From positions 1 to 64,000 of the forward strand of contig NZ_SRRZ01000008.1 of the NCBI RefSeq assembly GCF_013179805.1: a DNA stretch of 64,000 bases, read 5' to 3'. This document shows positions 63,601-64,000 of the stretch, in pieces (the stretch's first letter is position 1; each line of letters starts with the position of its first letter). The position numbers and the translations under genes are program-made. Below the pieces are notes generated by a model that was given only the letters and a program-made list of their open reading frames with translations, was not told the DNA's origin and made no database searches. The DNA comes from Microcoleus asticus IPMA8 (GTDB lineage Bacteria; Cyanobacteriota; Cyanobacteriia; Cyanobacteriales; Microcoleaceae).

Positions 63601-63753
63601 TTCGTTTAAAGCTTTTATAGCAGCGTCACTACTGGTATTTTGCGCCGTTTGTACGGCTTTGCCAACGGGCACGGCTGCTGCCACTGGCTGACTTAACTGA
63701 AGCGAAAGCGCGATCGACATACCAGCCAAAACCCATTGAGTGCGATCGAACAT
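60694..63753 (-). CDS. Secreted TPR-CHAT domain protein
   Basis: About 1019 residues. It has an N-terminal signal peptide, then about ten tetratricopeptide repeats (residues about 50-480) with 40-residue units EKQKALEYYNQSLPLSRA. A helical linker and a C-terminal CHAT domain follow. The caspase-like dyad is His879 (in FATHG) and Cys928 (in SACQSG). The start at 63753 (MFDRTQWVL) has GGGGTGG upstream; longer frames begin at a non-start. CHAT proteins are proteases or scaffolds; TPRs bind partners. The near-identical repeat units (about 120 bp) suggest recent expansion by unequal exchange. The gene precedes the single-pass membrane protein by 240 bp. Confidence 0.92.
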   Translation of the reverse strand: MFDRTQWVLAGMSIALSLQLSQPVAAAVPVGKAVQTAQNTSSDAAIKALNEGLQLYYQGTIESFKGALVKYEQALNLYRSAGDRAKEAVTISNIGLVYSDLGETQTALGYYNQSLLLSRAVGDRSQEAVTLSNIGLVYSNLGEKQKALEYYNQSLPLSRATGNRSQEAVTLSNIGLVYSNLGEKQKALEYYNQSLPLSRAIGNRSQESITLNNIGSIYDYLREKQKALEYYNQSLPFSRAIGNPGREALTLNNIGKIYEDIGEKQKALEYYNQSLPLSRAAGNRSQEAVTLNNIGLVYSDLGEKQKALEYFSQSLPLSRAVGDRSVEAITLNNIGRIYEDIGEKQKALEYYNQSLSLSRGVSNQWQEAITLNNIGLVYSDLGEKQKALEYFSQSLPLSRAVGDRSMEAITLNNIGLVYLDLGEKQKALEYFSQSLPLSRAVGNAGKEALTLYNMAFLKRDRGNLTEALNDIEASIKIIENLRTKIASPELRTSYFATVQNYYEFYIDLLMQLHKTNPKSGYDTKALEASERSRARSLLELLQESNANIRAGIDPNLLQQENRAKQQLDAIEKQRIEALSHPNPQQAKIDEIEKQRLTLLQEYQQIQTGIRSASPRYAALTQPQPLTLPEIQKQILDENTILLQYSLGKDRSYLWVVTSTGLTSYELPKQVDIETAARKFRDAITSATYRNIPQKIADVSANLGQLILQPAAAQLGNKRLLIVPDGVLHYTPFPALNLAQTAGQNANIPLITQHEIITLPSASTLAILRQNYGDRKPPGQTLAILADPVFSPDDERVKGQLTPATTEKLEANNLGLNRALSASNREWPPKRLPFTRQEAQTILSLFPSASSSEKIDFSASRTTATDGSLANYQIVHFATHGMANSQNPELSGILMSMIDDKGNLVNGFLRLTDIFNLKLAANLVVLSACQSGMGQNIKGEGMVGLTRGFMYAGAQRVAVSLWNVDDEGTSVLMQKFYQKMLQQKLAPAAALRAAQIEMMQHEKWQSPYYWAAFTLQGEWK
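62400..63510. repeat. Tandem 120-bp coding repeats of the TPR array
   Basis: About nine units of 120 bp, with stretches such as TATTCTAAAGCTTT identical from unit to unit. They encode TPR motifs and are part of the CHAT gene, not a CRISPR array. Confidence 0.85.
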
Positions 63754-63903
63754 AGCCACCCCTTTTGTATTTTTGTCAATCTTAATCACTAGCTCGCTTA
63801 GTGTAAAGGCAGGAAGAAGTCAGGGCGATCGGCATTTTTGCTAGAGTTAACGAGTAGTGCGATTCCCTGCAGGATCGCTACGCCGCGCGTACTTTTTCCC
63901 AGC

Positions 63904-64000
63904 ATGAACAACATCCTAACTACCCCCGATCCCGTAACAACCCACTGGGATTGCCCCGAATGCGGCGGCACCGGTACCCTCAGTCCCGAAATTTGCCCTG
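63904..64000 (+). CDS. Partial CDS with CxxCxG zinc-binding motif
   Basis: The first 32 codons of a gene that runs off the window. It begins MNNILTTPDPVTTHWDCPEC and contains CPECGGTG, a DnaJ-type zinc motif half. It is divergent from the CHAT gene. The product cannot be named. Confidence 0.6.
   Translation, partial: MNNILTTPDPVTTHWDCPECGGTGTLSPEICP

Noticed and set aside
1..64000. tRNA, rRNA or prophage genes
   Set aside because: No cloverleaf, rRNA segment, integrase, capsid or terminase was recognised in the window.

Overview
The window looks like a chromosome segment of a filamentous, non-heterocystous cyanobacterium (Oscillatoriales, Microcoleus/Oscillatoria-like). The evidence is abundant HIP1 octamers (GCGATCGC), a PucC-type chlorophyll-linked transporter, the cyanobacterial ctaCDE oxidase operon, a carotenoid oxygenase, DUF3143 next to a J-domain protein, and heptanucleotide tandem repeats of the kind known in cyanobacterial genomes. 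The assignment is inference from gene content; no rRNA or tRNA gene was seen.

Layout. 0.7-5.5 kb: M3 oligopeptidase, a coiled-coil membrane protein, small hypotheticals and a MITE-like element. 5.6-17.9 kb: a striking accessory block with a double-globin/pentapeptide-repeat protein, a pentameric ligand-gated ion channel, a 5'-truncated urea transporter with EF-hands, a nucleoside hydrolase, an alpha-carbonic anhydrase, a frameshifted MscS channel, a complete dCache-HAMP adenylate cyclase and an MscS channel with a cyclic-nucleotide-binding-like domain. Two broken copies of the 5' end of the cyclase gene (about 260 and 410 bp) lie in direct orientation upstream of the intact one and bracket the ion-channel cargo. 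18-22.2 kb: housekeeping rimI / lysA / cdaA / uppS. 22.5-32.7 kb: DUF3143, J-domain protein, HAD phosphatase, Rpn-type nuclease, ClC transporter, a lipoprotein, an ICMT-like methyltransferase, aldo/keto reductase, PucC and an inositol-phosphatase-like protein.

32.8-37.2 kb: a small defence/toxin-antitoxin region with a HicB-like pseudogene, a PIN toxin with its DNA-binding antitoxin, an FMN reductase and a PtuA/PtuB (Septu) pair. Two copies of a roughly 155-bp repeat lie in it. 37.2-44.1 kb: ChaN lipoprotein, cupin, 1-Cys peroxiredoxin, Uma2, cysteine synthase, thioredoxin-like ferredoxin, a possible serine hydrolase and an HNH nuclease. 44.3-48.1 kb: ctaC-ctaD-ctaE with a clear terminator. 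48.3-53.2 kb: an exported methyltransferase, LD-carboxypeptidase, carotenoid oxygenase and an SDR.

53.3-60.5 kb: an unusual cluster of two asparagine-synthetase-like proteins that both lack the glutaminase cysteine, a fold-III PLP-decarboxylase homologue that lacks the PLP lysine, and a zinc-ribbon membrane protein with a possible Toprim-like tail. 60.7-63.8 kb: a secreted TPR-CHAT protein with nearly identical repeats. The window ends in the start of a CxxCxG protein.

The two stretches most likely to hold undescribed biology are the channel/cyclase block (5.6-17.9 kb), with its repeated accretion next to the cyclase 5' end, and the modified-enzyme cluster (53.3-60.5 kb). The remainder is mostly ordinary, apart from dispersed palindromes and heptanucleotide repeats that run into start and stop codons.
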